Positions 21,985 through 33,124 of a stretch of DNA of 64,000 bases are shown one piece after another; positions within the stretch are counted from its first letter, which is position 1; every line of letters starts with the position of its first letter. The translations under genes and the position numbers were made by a program. The notes beneath the pieces are model-generated. The model was not told where the DNA came from and ran no database searches. It saw only the letters and a list, made by a program, of their open reading frames with translations. Source of the stretch: Diadema setosum (Eukaryota > Echinodermata > Echinoidea > Diadematoida > Diadematidae); contig NC_092693.1 in NCBI RefSeq assembly GCF_964275005.1, forward strand, positions 28,511,173 through 28,575,172, written 5' to 3'.

Positions 21985-22700
21985 AAAATGTCGCCATGGT
22001 GACTGGTGTGCCTCCGCTATATCGCATTATTCCCCAAATGAGTTCTCAGTACATCTTGCCAATGTGAGACGATTATTTCTCCAGTTTTGAAGCGGTCCCA
22101 CTAGATTTGGCGCAGAAAAGTTGTGTGAGACAGAATTTTTCAGAATTAGCGCACAGTGGGTAACCATGGTAACAGCTCATCATGTCAACAAAGCATTTGT
22201 AGATCAAACTACAATTTTCAAGCGATTCAAGCGAAATTTTTACACACATGGGTAGAACTCAATGATGATAATAATAACAACAATATTAATTAGTAGTAAT
22301 GATAATAATTGCTGTTGTTATTGTAACTATCATACTGCATTATTTATCCAGGGTAGCCTCTTCAGTGTTGCCACTGCTTTACAAGAGGGCCCTGCCATTA
22401 TTAAAACCGCACGGTAGCCAGATACCCATTTACAATCCTGCCAGTCGAGATGGACAGGGTGGGTAAAAAATCTTGTCCAAGGACCTAACCACTTGGAGGA
22501 ATCGAACTTGGGTCCTTCGACTTGAAGTCGCAAATCTTATCCTCTATAAATATGCAGTTTTATGATGATACCCAAGTCACTTTCGAGGTAATATCAATGG
22601 CGGAAGAAGTGAAATTTAGCACTTTCACCTGACCTTTGACCTTTTGACAGCATGCGCGCGTGTGTGTATGACTGTGTGCGATTACGATATGGCTTTTACG
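21985..22700. mobile_element. Diverged copy of the TGTCGCCATGG...TGACCTTTGACC repeat, split by a SINE
   Basis: Its left part (ATGTCGCCATGGTGACTGG, then GCCTCCGC) and right part (GCACTTTCACCTGACCTTTG) match the start and middle of the larger element at 60077-61118. The intervening 22262-22550 is a SINE. A perfect TGACCTTTGACCT lies at 22630-22642. Confidence 0.65.
22262..22550 (-). mobile_element. tRNA-derived SINE, 5'-truncated, with ATT-rich tail
   Basis: Read on the minus strand it starts near a box-B-like GTTCGATTCC, runs through a body containing AGGTCCTTGGACAAG and AGGGCCCTCTTGTAAAGC, and ends in an ATT/ATC microsatellite tail at the low-coordinate end. This layout is typical of echinoderm and other deuterostome SINEs. 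Box A is poorly preserved. Confidence 0.6.
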
Positions 22701-22809
22701 AATACTAGTACTCAAAGGCGTAGTGATTTTTAGAATAATGTCAAGGTCAAATTATACAGATATGACTTTTGATACTATTTGTAGCTCAAAATGGAAAAAA
22801 GGGGAAAAT

Positions 22810-24618
22810 AATGTGCAATTATCAGCTATAACTCATCATTAATGTTAAAATGACACAACATTCAAAGTCAGTGCAAACACCCTATAATTATTGGAAATTT
22901 GAACAATTAGAGTAACTGCGTCAGTAAGCGGCCGTGCAGCCGTTCGCGGCAGGTACAACATACACGGTAATATACAGCTAAACACAGCATAGCACTGTTA
23001 CATGCACACTACACATATACTAACACACTAGGAATCAACAAAAACCAACCGATAAAATGGGCACGATCTCTGACGAAAGTGAAATTTTCTCACCTAAATG
23101 ACAACATATCGCATCCAAAATGAAATTTTCGGTACTTCTTAACATAACAGTTAAGAAACAACGGTCCAAGAAACTGGATTTTTTTTTCGTTTTCTCGATG
23201 TTCATGGATTTTGAAAACATATCCTCACGTAAAATAGAATTTTCGCGAGCCGATGTGGGCCGCCATTTTTTTCAGAAAGTGGATGTTACCATCGAAAAAA
23301 ATGAGAAAAACACGAGAAAGACATTAACAACACCGCCAGAAGTGCGATCTTGTTTGCGGCCAATGCATGTGCGCACGCTATTTTCACGTGCTTTCGCAAT
23401 GGGAATTGGCGCTTACGCAATGTTCGCGAGACACGTGAAGGCGTTCAGCTAAAGATCGCGGTGCACGCGCGTATTGCATAGGGATTGTACATCGTGCCGC
23501 AAGCAGAAACACTACGTCGCATATCGCCCTTATCGGCGAAAATTGTGCCGGGTTTTGCCCTGGTAAATCATGAAAACTGCGTTGATCAGTGGTAAATTTC
23601 TTTCATGAAAACAATTGCGTTAATGAATAATCTTGTCTATGATATATGAAATGGTTGAAAATAATTTGCCTGATTTGTTTACAAGTTGGAAAAACTCTTA
23701 ACAATGCTTAATGTGCTTAATGTGCAATTATCAGCTATAACTCATCATTAATGTTAAAATGACACAACATTCAAAGTCAGTGCAAACACCCTATAATTAT
23801 TGGAAATTTGAACAATTAGAGTAACTGCGTCAGTAAGCGGCCGTGCAGCCGTTCGCGGCAGGTACAACATACACGGTAATATACAGCTAAACACAGCATA
23901 GCACTGTTACATGCACACTACATATATACTAACACACTAGGAATCAACAAAAACCAACCGATAAAATGGGCACGATCTCTGACGAAAGTGAAATTTTCTC
24001 ACCTAAATGACAACATATCGCATCCAAAATGAAATTTTCGGTACTTCTTAACATAACAGTTAAGAAACAACGGTCCAAGAAACTGGATTTTTTTTCGTTT
24101 TCTCGATGTTCATGGATTTTGAAAACATATCCTCACGTAAAATAGAATTTTCGCGAGCCGATGTGGGCCGCCATTTTTTTCAGAAAGTGGATGTTACCAT
24201 CGAAAAAAATGAGAAAAACACGAGAAAGACATTAACAACACCGCCAGAAGTGCGATCTTGTTTGCGGCCAATGCATGTGCGCACGCTATTTTCACGTGCT
24301 TTCGCAATGGGAATTGGCGCTTACGCAATGTTCGCGAGACACGTGAAGGCGTTCAGCTAAAGATCGCGGTGCACGCGCGTATTGCATAGGGATTGTACAT
24401 CGTGCCGCAAGCAGAAACACTACGTCGCATATCGCCCTTATCGGCGAAAATTGTGCCGGGTTTTGCCCTGGTAAATCATGAAAACTGCGTTGATCAGTGG
24501 TAAATTTCTTTCATGAAAACAATTGCGTTAATGAATAATCTTGTCTATGATATATGAAATGGTTGAAAATAATTTGCCTGATTTGTTTACAAGTTGGAAA
24601 AACTCTTAACAATGCTTA
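22810..24618. repeat. 909-bp tandem duplication, nearly identical copies
   Basis: Unit 22810-23718 is followed directly by 23719-24618. Reading through both, I found one substitution and one change in length of a T-run. At the junction TGCTTAATG is present twice. Short open frames inside are duplicated with it and show no sign of coding. It is either a very recent duplication or an assembly artefact from two haplotypes. Confidence 0.95.
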
Positions 24619-25082
24619 AACTGCCGCAAACGGGATATTTTACTCTATTGATTTTATGTTTTTTAGCTGTATTTTCAAGGTCATTTTCATGTTAGACAAA
24701 TCAATTAATCCCAGATCCTCTAAATTCTTGTTACAGACTACAAGTACTGTAAATATAATTATGATCAGGCATTCTGTCTCAGAGAAATATCAATTTTGAA
24801 ATATGACTAAATCTTGTGTGTTGGGAATATGCTAATATTATGGAATTTACAGCTATTTTCAGAACAATGTCAAGGTCAAAAGATCTGGAGATGACCTGAA
24901 ATATTATTTGTACCTTATTATTGAATAAAAATGGAACATGGTTAGCATTTTTCAGCTTAAAGTCACCAAGAGTACTGAAATGGCACACAACTAAAAGTCA
25001 ATGTAAACACACTTTAACACCACTATGGCTATGTACAGAAAATTGACTGATTTATTGTTTTTTGTGGGTTTCAACTGCTTCA
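24619..25082. other. Diverged repeat flank
   Basis: About 24840-25020 is an older copy of the sequence at 22730-22890 (shared AATGTCAAGGTCAAA and AGTCAGTGCAAACAC-like words), so the recent duplication sits within an older repeat. No gene was seen. Confidence 0.5.
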
Positions 25083-25950
25083 TGTAGAAATCTTGGAGTA
25101 TTATTTGTTTCTACAATGTCCATGTTTGTTCAGATCTCTGCTGTCTGTAAATCCGTGACATATCAGCAATACGCAATTTGGGCATTATTCGCAAGTATTT
25201 AACTCGTTCAGGCTCTTATATCATCCCGACTTGACTTTGGTAATGCACTCCTATTTCAACTACCACAATCTCAACTTTCACGGTTACAAAAATTGCAAAA
25301 TTCAGCAGCCCGCATTGTTACCCTTACCAGGAGAAATACTCACATTACCCGTTTTGTCCTCATTGCATTGGTTACCTGTTGAATCTCGCATTGTATTTAA
25401 ACTACAGTTGAACCTCTATTATCCGGCCTCCCTTTATCCGGATCTCTCTATTATCCGGACGCAATCTCGCCGTGATTTTTTTTATCTTTTTTTAATAATT
25501 ACGGGAGGAAACACACATGAATTACATATACTTGATACATTTCTTAATAATTATTTAGGTAAATCATCCCAAGAATTTATAAAAGAAAATGATTTCCGCT
25601 TGCAAACACGAACCTCTATTTTGGGGTCTGTTACTGAGTGTAACAATGAAAAGGTCGCAGTATACACATTACTACATGTGGTACTACAATGGGCTACATC
25701 AGTACATGTGTATGTGTATGTACCATAGAGCTCTATTATACGGTATGTACATGTATAAAGCATTGAGTCTCCTGTATCCAGCCAAATCCCTTATCCGGAT
25801 GAGCCCCGGTCCCGACTTGTCCGGATACGAGAGGTTCAACTGTATTACTATTTGTTTTTCATTGCATACATGGATCTGCCCCAGAGTACAATGTTAATTT
25901 ACCGACAGCTGCATCTGCATCACTTCGGTGATCCCTCGCATTTATCCCCA
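25083..25950 (+). mobile_element. CR1/L2-type LINE reverse-transcriptase fragment, interrupted
   Basis: The first part reads RNLGVLFVSTMSMFVQI and, further on, SRLDFGNALLFQLP, NSAARIVTLTRR, HITPVLSSLHWLPVESRI. These are the blocks after the catalytic core of CR1/L2-like LINEs (RNLGV.FD, SRLDYCNSLL, LHWLPV..RI). The frame is lost around 25160-25215. After the MITE it resumes with a stretch matching FHCIHGSAPEYN. It is an old, dead fragment. Confidence 0.75.
25403..25844. mobile_element. pogo/Tigger-type MITE inserted in the LINE
   Basis: The ends read CAGTTGAACCTCT followed by TATCCGG in inverted orientation, about 22 bases each, flanked by TA duplicated at both sides. Further TTATCCGGAT words occur near each end. 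There is no transposase frame. A pogo-type transposase remnant lies 1.6 kb downstream, but I cannot show that they are related. Confidence 0.85.
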
Positions 25951-26082
25951 AGTTGAATTATCCTTCGGGTTTATGCCAGGTTTAAGTGTGTGCGTGTGTG
26001 TCACACACAAACACACTGCTATAGCTTCTGACCACCCGAGCATTGAGAATTATAAAGGGTTTCTGGGACGAACACTGTACTA

Positions 26083-26204
26083 GGGCTTTCTATAGCTCAG
26101 TCGGTAGAGCACCAGTCTAGCAATCCGGAGGTCTCGGGTTCGACTCCCGATGGAATCCCATTTCCTTTGCTCACTTTTCCACTAATAATGTATAAAAAAA
26201 AAAA
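26083..26204 (+). mobile_element. tRNA-derived SINE (tRNA-like head plus A-rich tail)
   Basis: Box A (TAGCTCAGTCGGTAGAGC) and box B (GGTTCGACTCC) of a tRNA-type polymerase III promoter are clear. The anticodon position would be AGC. The acceptor strands do not pair, the anticodon stem has two mismatches, and the 5' side has extra bases, so this is not a working tRNA gene. A short body and an 11-base A tail follow. Confidence 0.75.
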
Positions 26205-26388
26205 GACAATTATGGAAGGTATGTGGATTGTCAGGCTGAATGACCACTTTAAATGTTCAGCTAATACATGATCACTACAGAATAATGTACCCGTTTCAAT
26301 GCATACTTGAAGGAAATAATACGTGTCATGACGTTGCAAGAAACAAAACACGGAAACAAACATAATATATTGCATTGCATTTGTGTGC

Positions 26389-26390
<2 letters not shown>

Positions 26391-26422
<32 letters not shown>
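26391..26422. repeat. (GT)n microsatellite
   Basis: About 16 uninterrupted GT units. Confidence 0.95.
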
Positions 26423-26429
<7 letters not shown>

Positions 26430-27191
26430 TTGTGTCATGTACACTAATTTTGCATGCAGCCACTGAAACAAAGTTAGATTACAAGTGGCAGTATAGTGAG
26501 GTGCCTGCACCTCGCCAGGGGCCAGAATACCGTCACCACGGGTAACAATGGCTTTAAGCGCACAGAACAAAAATGTACGCATGGGACTGTGCGCCCTACG
26601 CTTGGAACCCTTCCAGACCAGCACTACCAAGCAAGATGAGGCGAAAACAGGTAAGTTTACTATGAAAATCTGAAATTTTCGTAAGAAATGCACGCCTAAA
26701 ATGTAACATCCATACCTTATGTGGAGTCTCAATTAATAGCAAGCAAGAGCGTCAATATCGTGAATTTTTACCGCAGTCAGGTATCTGTATAGTCCGATCG
26801 CCCGTAAATTTCTGTATTCTCATGACGTCATGCATTTGTCGCCAGCTACGACGACTAACAAGTTAGCTCCTAGGGTAGATTTTCGCCCTTCGTACGGACG
26901 CTAAACAATCGGTTAGTTTTTTACAATGGTGATGAGGACAGATGTTTTGTTGACAATGCTTTAGTGATGGTTGTAAAGACGATGCTTATGATGGTGATGA
27001 TAAGTCGAAAAAGTAACTACCGAAAGAGAGGTTGTAAACAGAGATTGAATGTTGTACCTTTGTAATTTAAATGTAAAGATGAAAGACATGACGACAGCAT
27101 TGAAAAGGCTGAATGTTTGAGAAGAGAATGCTGAAAGATAACATATGAAATTTACGTGTCTATTATTTATCGTGATACAATTTTGAGAAAA

Positions 27192-27281
27192 AAAAAAAGA
27201 TGACGAAATGATGGTATCATTGCAGGGTTAGAAAAGAAAAAAGATGACGAAATGATGGTATCATTGCAGGGTTAGAAAAGT
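27192..27281. repeat. 44-bp tandem duplication
   Basis: Two copies of a unit containing AGATGACGAAATGATGGTAT, apparently identical. Confidence 0.9.
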
Positions 27282-27470
27282 TGATTATCTTGATACTTAC
27301 ATGATAAAGGAAAATGAAAGAAATGACATTTAGAGTATGTTGTAAGTTTGCGTGATTGGTAAGATAATTATTCCCTTTATTTCTTTTTTCATTCATATAT
27401 TTCTTTAATGAATCGTTGTATGCATGTATTGACATCAGTATTGATTTCCTTTCTTGTTTTGTTTTATACA

Positions 27471-29462
27471 GCTTTTTCCTCGGAAGGCTGCTCGCCGGCG
27501 GTCCTTCCCATTAGACAAGCTAAAACAGGCTTTGCAGTTAGTAAAGGATGGCTGCTCTAAGAGAGAAGCTGCACTAAGATGTGGAGTACCTCGCACCACC
27601 CTTAGTGACCGTGTGAATGGCAACACAAAAAACAACTGCGAGGATCTGGGGAGAGGCACCTTGTTGACAAAGGAGGAAGAGAAGGCACTGGTGGATCTTC
27701 TTCGGTATCTGGCTTCTGTTGGCTATGGGCTTTCAAGGACGCATGTATGTTGATTATCATGTTCCTTTTATTATAGAAAATGAATATTTGTATGTCAAAA
27801 TATTGACGTTCCTAATTTTACCTAAAGAAAAATATTTTATTGCATTGCCATATTATACTTGAAAAGAATCATATGTATTCAATTGTCTTTTTCTCATGTA
27901 TTTCCTACTTCATCTCGTCACAGGTGCTACATCTCACCACTGACATGGTGGACCATTTGAACAGACATCCAGCTCAACTGAAAGGGAGACTGCTTTCGAG
28001 GCACTGGTTGCGTCGATTCATGCGGTGATGGCCTTGTATCCGGTTATCAACACCAAGCAAGCTCTCCATGAAAAGGGCAAGGGCGACAAGCAAAGACGTT
28101 TTCCTGCGGTATTTTGACGAGTTGAAGAGAGTTCTCACCAAATACCATCTTCTTGACAAACCAAGTCTTGTATGAGACCAACTTCAACACGGAACATACA
28201 CCACCATCCGTTGTTGCCAGTTCCAATCAGAAGACACACTCGATCACGTCTCAAAGAATTGGAACAACAACTCTGCTGGCCTGCAGAAATGCTGCAGGAC
28301 AAGCGATGCCGCCGTATTACGTTTTCAAAGGAAAACGTGGCATGGAGAAATTGCTAGATGGGACATTGCCTGGATCAAATATGTCAATGACGAGCTCCGG
28401 ATGGAGTAACACAGAGGTGTTCAAGACATTCATCAAGGACCACTTCCTAAAGTTGCTTCCACATCAGAAAGAGAATAAGCACATCCTACTCTTGTATGAT
28501 GGACATACCTCTCACATTTCAATACCTGTGACTGAGTTTGCACGTCAACATCACATCACTCTATTCGTACTGCCTGCCCATACTTCCAATGTGCTACAGC
28601 CACTGGACAACGCGTGCTTCTTATCAATGAAGAGAGCACACTTCACGGAATGTGGGAAGTTTATGCAACAACATCCCAGGCAACACATAACGAGGTTTGA
28701 TGTCGGAAGGTTATCCTCCATCGCATACCTCCGGGGCATGAAGGTGGAGAATCTCAAGTCTGCGTTCCGCAAGGCGGGAATTCTCCCCTTCAATCCGGAC
28801 GCAGTTGAAATCGAACAGGCAACAAGACCAAGTATCATGGTCACACCGAGACCAACAGACCACAGTAAGGTACTCAACGACCATGGTGTTGACAGACGAG
28901 TAGGAGTCATGGGTGATGCCGGCCCAAACCAGGAAGTGTCTGCGGAGGAGTTCCTCAAATCAAGAACTCCGAGTCCTCCACATGAGCCTAACAAGAAGGG
29001 GGGGGGGGGAATAGTGATGGCTTCAACGCATCCGGAAAATGCGTGACAATAGAGGATGCGGCCTACTTGCTCCTTTGTGACAAGAAATCAAGAAAGGCTG
29101 ATGCAAAGAAGACATCCACAAAGGCCAAAAGAAAATCGAAGCTGCAACAAGATCCACCAGATGGGCCGACAAAGAGCACTGAAAATACCAACAAGTCGCA
29201 GCCAGGTCCATCGGGTGCATGTCAGCCACAGTTACATTGAAGGCTGTTCAGCGACGATGAGGACACGGACGGTGGTGACGAGGAGCCATGCTGCGTCTGT
29301 AAACAGAACACTCCTCAAAATCGTGCTAAATCTCGAGGAATCGAGATTTTCTCTTGGGTTGCATGCGATTACAACCACTGTACACACTGGGTGCATCAAA
29401 AATATTGCACACCTTTGCACAATTTTGTCGAAGACGATATCTTCGAATGCCCTTGCCACTGA
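27471..29462 (+). pseudogene. pogo/Tigger-type transposase gene with C-terminal PHD-like finger, broken
   Basis: Exon 1 (27471-27744) encodes a psq/CENP-B-type helix-turn-helix: PLDKLKQALQLVKDGCSKRE, then ALRCGVPRTTLSDRV. A GT-AG intron leads to exon 2 at 27924 (VLHLTTDMVDHL...SRHWLRRF). The DDE_1 core follows from 28153: GTTTLLACRNAAG, LLLYDGHTSHIS with the second catalytic Asp, and VLQPLDNACF with the third. An in-frame TGA at 28026-28028 and a frame change near 28150-28170 break it, and the expected first-Asp block (xxNVDETG) is missing between DKPSLVY and ETNFNTEH. After a Lys-rich segment the last 60 codons hold a PHD-like C-x2-C...WVACDYNHCTHWVHQKYC...CPC motif. Pogo-type proteins with such fingers are known in invertebrates. 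The starting Met exon was not found. Confidence 0.85.
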
Positions 29463-31471
29463 AATGAGAAAAAAAAATGAAGAAAAATTTTGGTAACGGA
29501 GATCTTATAGTGTTTACCTTGCTTTATTTTTGATTGGTTTTCACGTTAAATATTTCTTGATGAGGTTGCATTCGTTATGTCTACAGTATGCCTACGAAAT
29601 TGCATTAAGCATGATTGTTTTCTGTGTGTTTGTGTGTATATGATTATGTATGTTTGTGTGTGTGTGCATCTGTGTGCCTGTTTCTTGCAGTGACTGCACA
29701 GTCGTGTCATGAATTTATGAATATTGAAAATGAACCACACAAAATACAAAACACACTTATCGACTCATCATCATCGGAACATGAAGACACAGCATTACTT
29801 CGAAACGTGCAAGTTCAGTAGAATATCCTTTTTAATTTAAACGAAAGGTTATATAGTAAGTTTCCAAAAGAGAAACTGAATAATTTGATGCTGATTACGA
29901 ATTTATGGAAAGAAACATATAACACAACCATACAGCAACATACGCACAGTAGAAGAAAGACAGGAGGAGCAAATCATTTCTTATCAGAACATTGAACAAT
30001 TCAAAGTATTAAAATCTTTAAAATTGTCACTTTAAATAAATTTCTAGAACTGGAAATATTATCAAATTATGAACAGAATAAAGAAGAAAAAACCTGCTGT
30101 TTATTGAATTTTAAAACAACAACAATAATAACAATTTAAAACAATGGGGGCAAGGGTGACGAGGTGCGGGCCCCCCTTGAATGCGCACAACTCGATGACA
30201 TCGATCGTGTTTGAGGATGATAGCTGTGATTTTCCGGCATCGATCAGTGAACTCGCGGTTCTATTGGAATCTTCAGCATTTTTCCTGTATGTGAGTGGGA
30301 TTTCATAAGATTTCTGTGACTAAATGTGATTCAAATATGCATAAACATTAACTATGACGAGGTGCGGGTCACCGAAGAATACATTCTTTGGAATAAACTG
30401 TTAAATATCGAATGAGAAAGTATCACTTACTATAATGACACTAAACACAGACCTTGACATGAAAACTAAATGTCCTAATCTGAACTCCTTGCCCAGATTT
30501 TGGCTCTCAAAAGATGATTCGCAAAGAGACACAACTGGCCATTGCTGGCCTGCTGGCCTGCCAGCTTGCGGGCGGGAGGGACAGCTACGTACGGTACCCT
30601 GGCCCAGCCAGCCAGGCAGCGGCGCAAACCTGTGCGCTGCATGCGCTGGTCAATGGATAGGCGGATGTCCACGTGTGTCATCAGGCTACTAGTACACAAT
30701 TTCTCCAGCTGCAGCAGCCACCAGCTGGAACTGTGCGTGCGTCATACACAAGGGGAGAATGACGTCATTGCCAATGTCAAAGATCATGACGAGCACTGTA
30801 CGTTAAAGTGGGCAGAGCTAGACAGCGCGTCCTCGAAACCGAATACACTCGATGGAAGATTGCATAATCATGTTTCACCACCGCGCGCTCATTACCTCAT
30901 TGTACACTTACCTGGCAAATCAGGCAAAACTGACGTGCTCACACTCGCGCTGTGTACCACTTTTTTTACGTGCTTTCGGCCAAAAATGGTCTAATCTAGC
31001 CTCAACTTTCGAAGCTCATATCTCTGGATTTAAACATCCGTAAGTTATGAGATTTGGAATATTTTGTTTTCATGTACAACTTGATCTTATCAGATATGTA
31101 GAAAAAAGTCTCAACACGAAAATAAAAATCGCCTTCAGACACCCTACTTTTGTCTCTGCCAACTGGTGCAGAATGGGGGGGGGGGGGATGCTAGGCTTAT
31201 TTTTTAAATTTTTTTTTAGACTTTGATAAAAATGCTTTTGTTTACAGCATAACCATCACCCCTTGGTCAAAAAGCCCTCTACCAGCGGGTGAAAAAAAGC
31301 TTGCCAATAAACCTAATTCAGTGATAAAAACTTGCTTAGGCAAAAACGCCCCAACCCCGAAAAAGAAATCTCTCAAGTGCCCCCCCCCCTCCCATCTTAC
31401 TGTCAGAGTTACACATGTTGGAATCGATTGGCAATGAATAAATATCAATCAAGTAATAGTAATAGCCCCCT
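29463..31471. other. Gene-free region
   Basis: No gene was recognised. It includes a GC-rich patch at about 30530-30700 and a poly(G) tract near 31175. An inverted-repeat end of the pogo element could be here but was not identified. Confidence 0.4.
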
Positions 31472-33124
31472 TAGTCCATGGGCCAAGACCCGAAAAATAG
31501 GTTATTGGTACCACCTGAGGTGGCAAAACCTTTTTGGTGTCATTTTGTTTGTCGGGCATTGATATGCTTATCAAGCTATGATAGCATTTCCAAATGAGTA
31601 GCTTAGTCATATAAATAAATGAATTTTTAACCAATTTGGTCTCGTTTTTATATCCCTATACTTCTGAATCGAAACTAACCGCTATACAAAGAAGAGCACT
31701 CACTGTCTTCTGTATGTCCACAGGTGTTCTGTTGTAAACGCGGTGCGCTTAGTCTTTATTCAAGGCAGCGAAGGGAATATCCAAAGGGTTATGATGTCCA
31801 CAGCTGTCACCCGGTGCGCTTAGTCTTTATCTAGAACAATGTACCGTTATCATATCTGAAGTTCCTAATAAAAGGGATTATCTTTACTGTTTTTATACTA
31901 CCCTCTCAACAAAAACATCAGTTTTAAGCAAAAATCACTCTGTTCATTTGCAATATTATTTATTATAATGTATTGTAGTGTACCGGCCGTACATTGTTTT
32001 TGCATTATCTTTCATTGTTGGATGGAAATAAAGCGACATTGGCATGGTATTAGCATTTTCACCATAGCGTTTTCACCGGAAAATGATAAATAATTGAAAA
32101 ATACGGTAAAATTCACGAGGAATTCCTTTTATGTTGTTGTTGTTTTTATATAAAGGGATATACACTAGCTGTATTACAAGCTTTGGATATTCCCTTCGCC
32201 GTCTTGAATAAAGACTAAGCACTGTGGACATCATAACCTTTGGATATTCCCTTCGCTGCCTTGAGTAAAGACTAATCCCACCGCGTTTACAACAGAACAC
32301 CTGTGAACATACAGAAGACAGTGCTCTTTGTTGTTGTTATTTGAATTTATTTGGCGTTTGTCATTCCTCGAGGAATATTTACGCCAAATCTATATTCATA
32401 AAATTTCTTTAAATTTCCAAATTTTACCCAATATTATTTTCATTTTATTGCAAATAATTCAAAATTAATATAACATATCAAATCAAATAAATCTCCCTCA
32501 CTGGCCTCGGTTCGAGTTGCCCAATCGACATTGTATAGCGGTTAGTCTCGATTGTATAGTTTGTATAGACCGATTCGGGTTCGTTGAGGGCAGCAGACAA
32601 TTTGTGGCACTGGGCGCAGCCATGAGCTCATTTTGCGGTGTCTTAGCCGACCCCCCCTCCTCTCCCCCACCCCCCGGGCAACATGTTTATCACGCACTTG
32701 TAACAAAGGTTCGCGCATTTAGCAAGCATTCGCGCACTCAGTACGAGACGCCCATTGGCTAAAACAACCTTAATGCATCAGTTTTTCATTCCGTGCGCGG
32801 AAGGCGGTGGGGGAGAGGGGGTCGGCTGAGACACCGCAGTAATGGCGCTGCCCATGCCAAAAATACACATAGCGCGTCACAGAATCGGTCTATAGCGGTT
32901 CTTTGTATAGCGGTTAGTCTCGATTCAGAAGTATAGGGATATAACAACGAGACCAAATTGGTTAAAATTTCATTTATTATGACTAAGCTACTCATTTGGA
33001 AATGCTATCATAGCTTGATAAGCATATCAATGCCCGACAAACAAAATGACACCAAAAAGGTTTTGACACCAAAAAGGTTTTGCCACCTCAGGTGGTACCA
33101 ATATCTGGCCTGGCCCATGGACTA
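31472..33124. mobile_element. 1.65-kb palindromic element with TAGTCCATGGGCCA ends
   Basis: Left arm from TAGTCCATGGGCCA and right arm to TGGCCCATGGACTA are inverted copies over about 240 bases (shared GGTGGCAAAACCTTTTTGGT and GATAGCATTTCCAAATGAG). The palindrome continues inward with GTTCTGTTGTAAACGCGG and AAGGGAATATCCAAAG words. The right arm is interrupted at 32331-32893. There is no transposase frame. The first seven bases (TAGTCCA) equal those of the elements at 18063 and 41336. Confidence 0.8.
32331..32893. mobile_element. Insertion in the right arm, itself containing a CpG-rich palindromic MITE
   Basis: The right arm reads up to GTGCTCTTTG and resumes at TTCTTTGTATAGCGG; a CTTTG word is present on both sides, as after a 5-bp target duplication. 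Within the insertion 32529-32893 has inverted ends (TTGTATAGCGGTTAGTC) and inner inverted words (GCGGTGTCTTAGCCGACCCC). Confidence 0.6.

Larger units (their letters stand above)
26205..27470. other. Gene-free stretch before the pogo gene
   Basis: It contains a GT microsatellite (26391-26422) and a 44-bp duplication (27192-27281). An upstream exon with the true start of the pogo gene should lie here but was not identified. Confidence 0.4.

Noticed and set aside
22810-24618. Duplicated small coding gene (frames beginning MKFSVLL and MFMDFEN)
   Set aside because: The frames contain no domain, the surrounding repeat is non-coding in style, and the second copy loses the upstream part through a T-run change.
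26083-26160. tRNA-Ala-like gene
   Set aside because: Box A and box B are good, but the acceptor arms do not pair, the anticodon stem is mismatched and an A tail follows, so it is a SINE head.
26097-26732. 211-codon minus-strand frame
   Set aside because: It runs through a SINE and a GT microsatellite (His-Thr repeat), so it is accidental.
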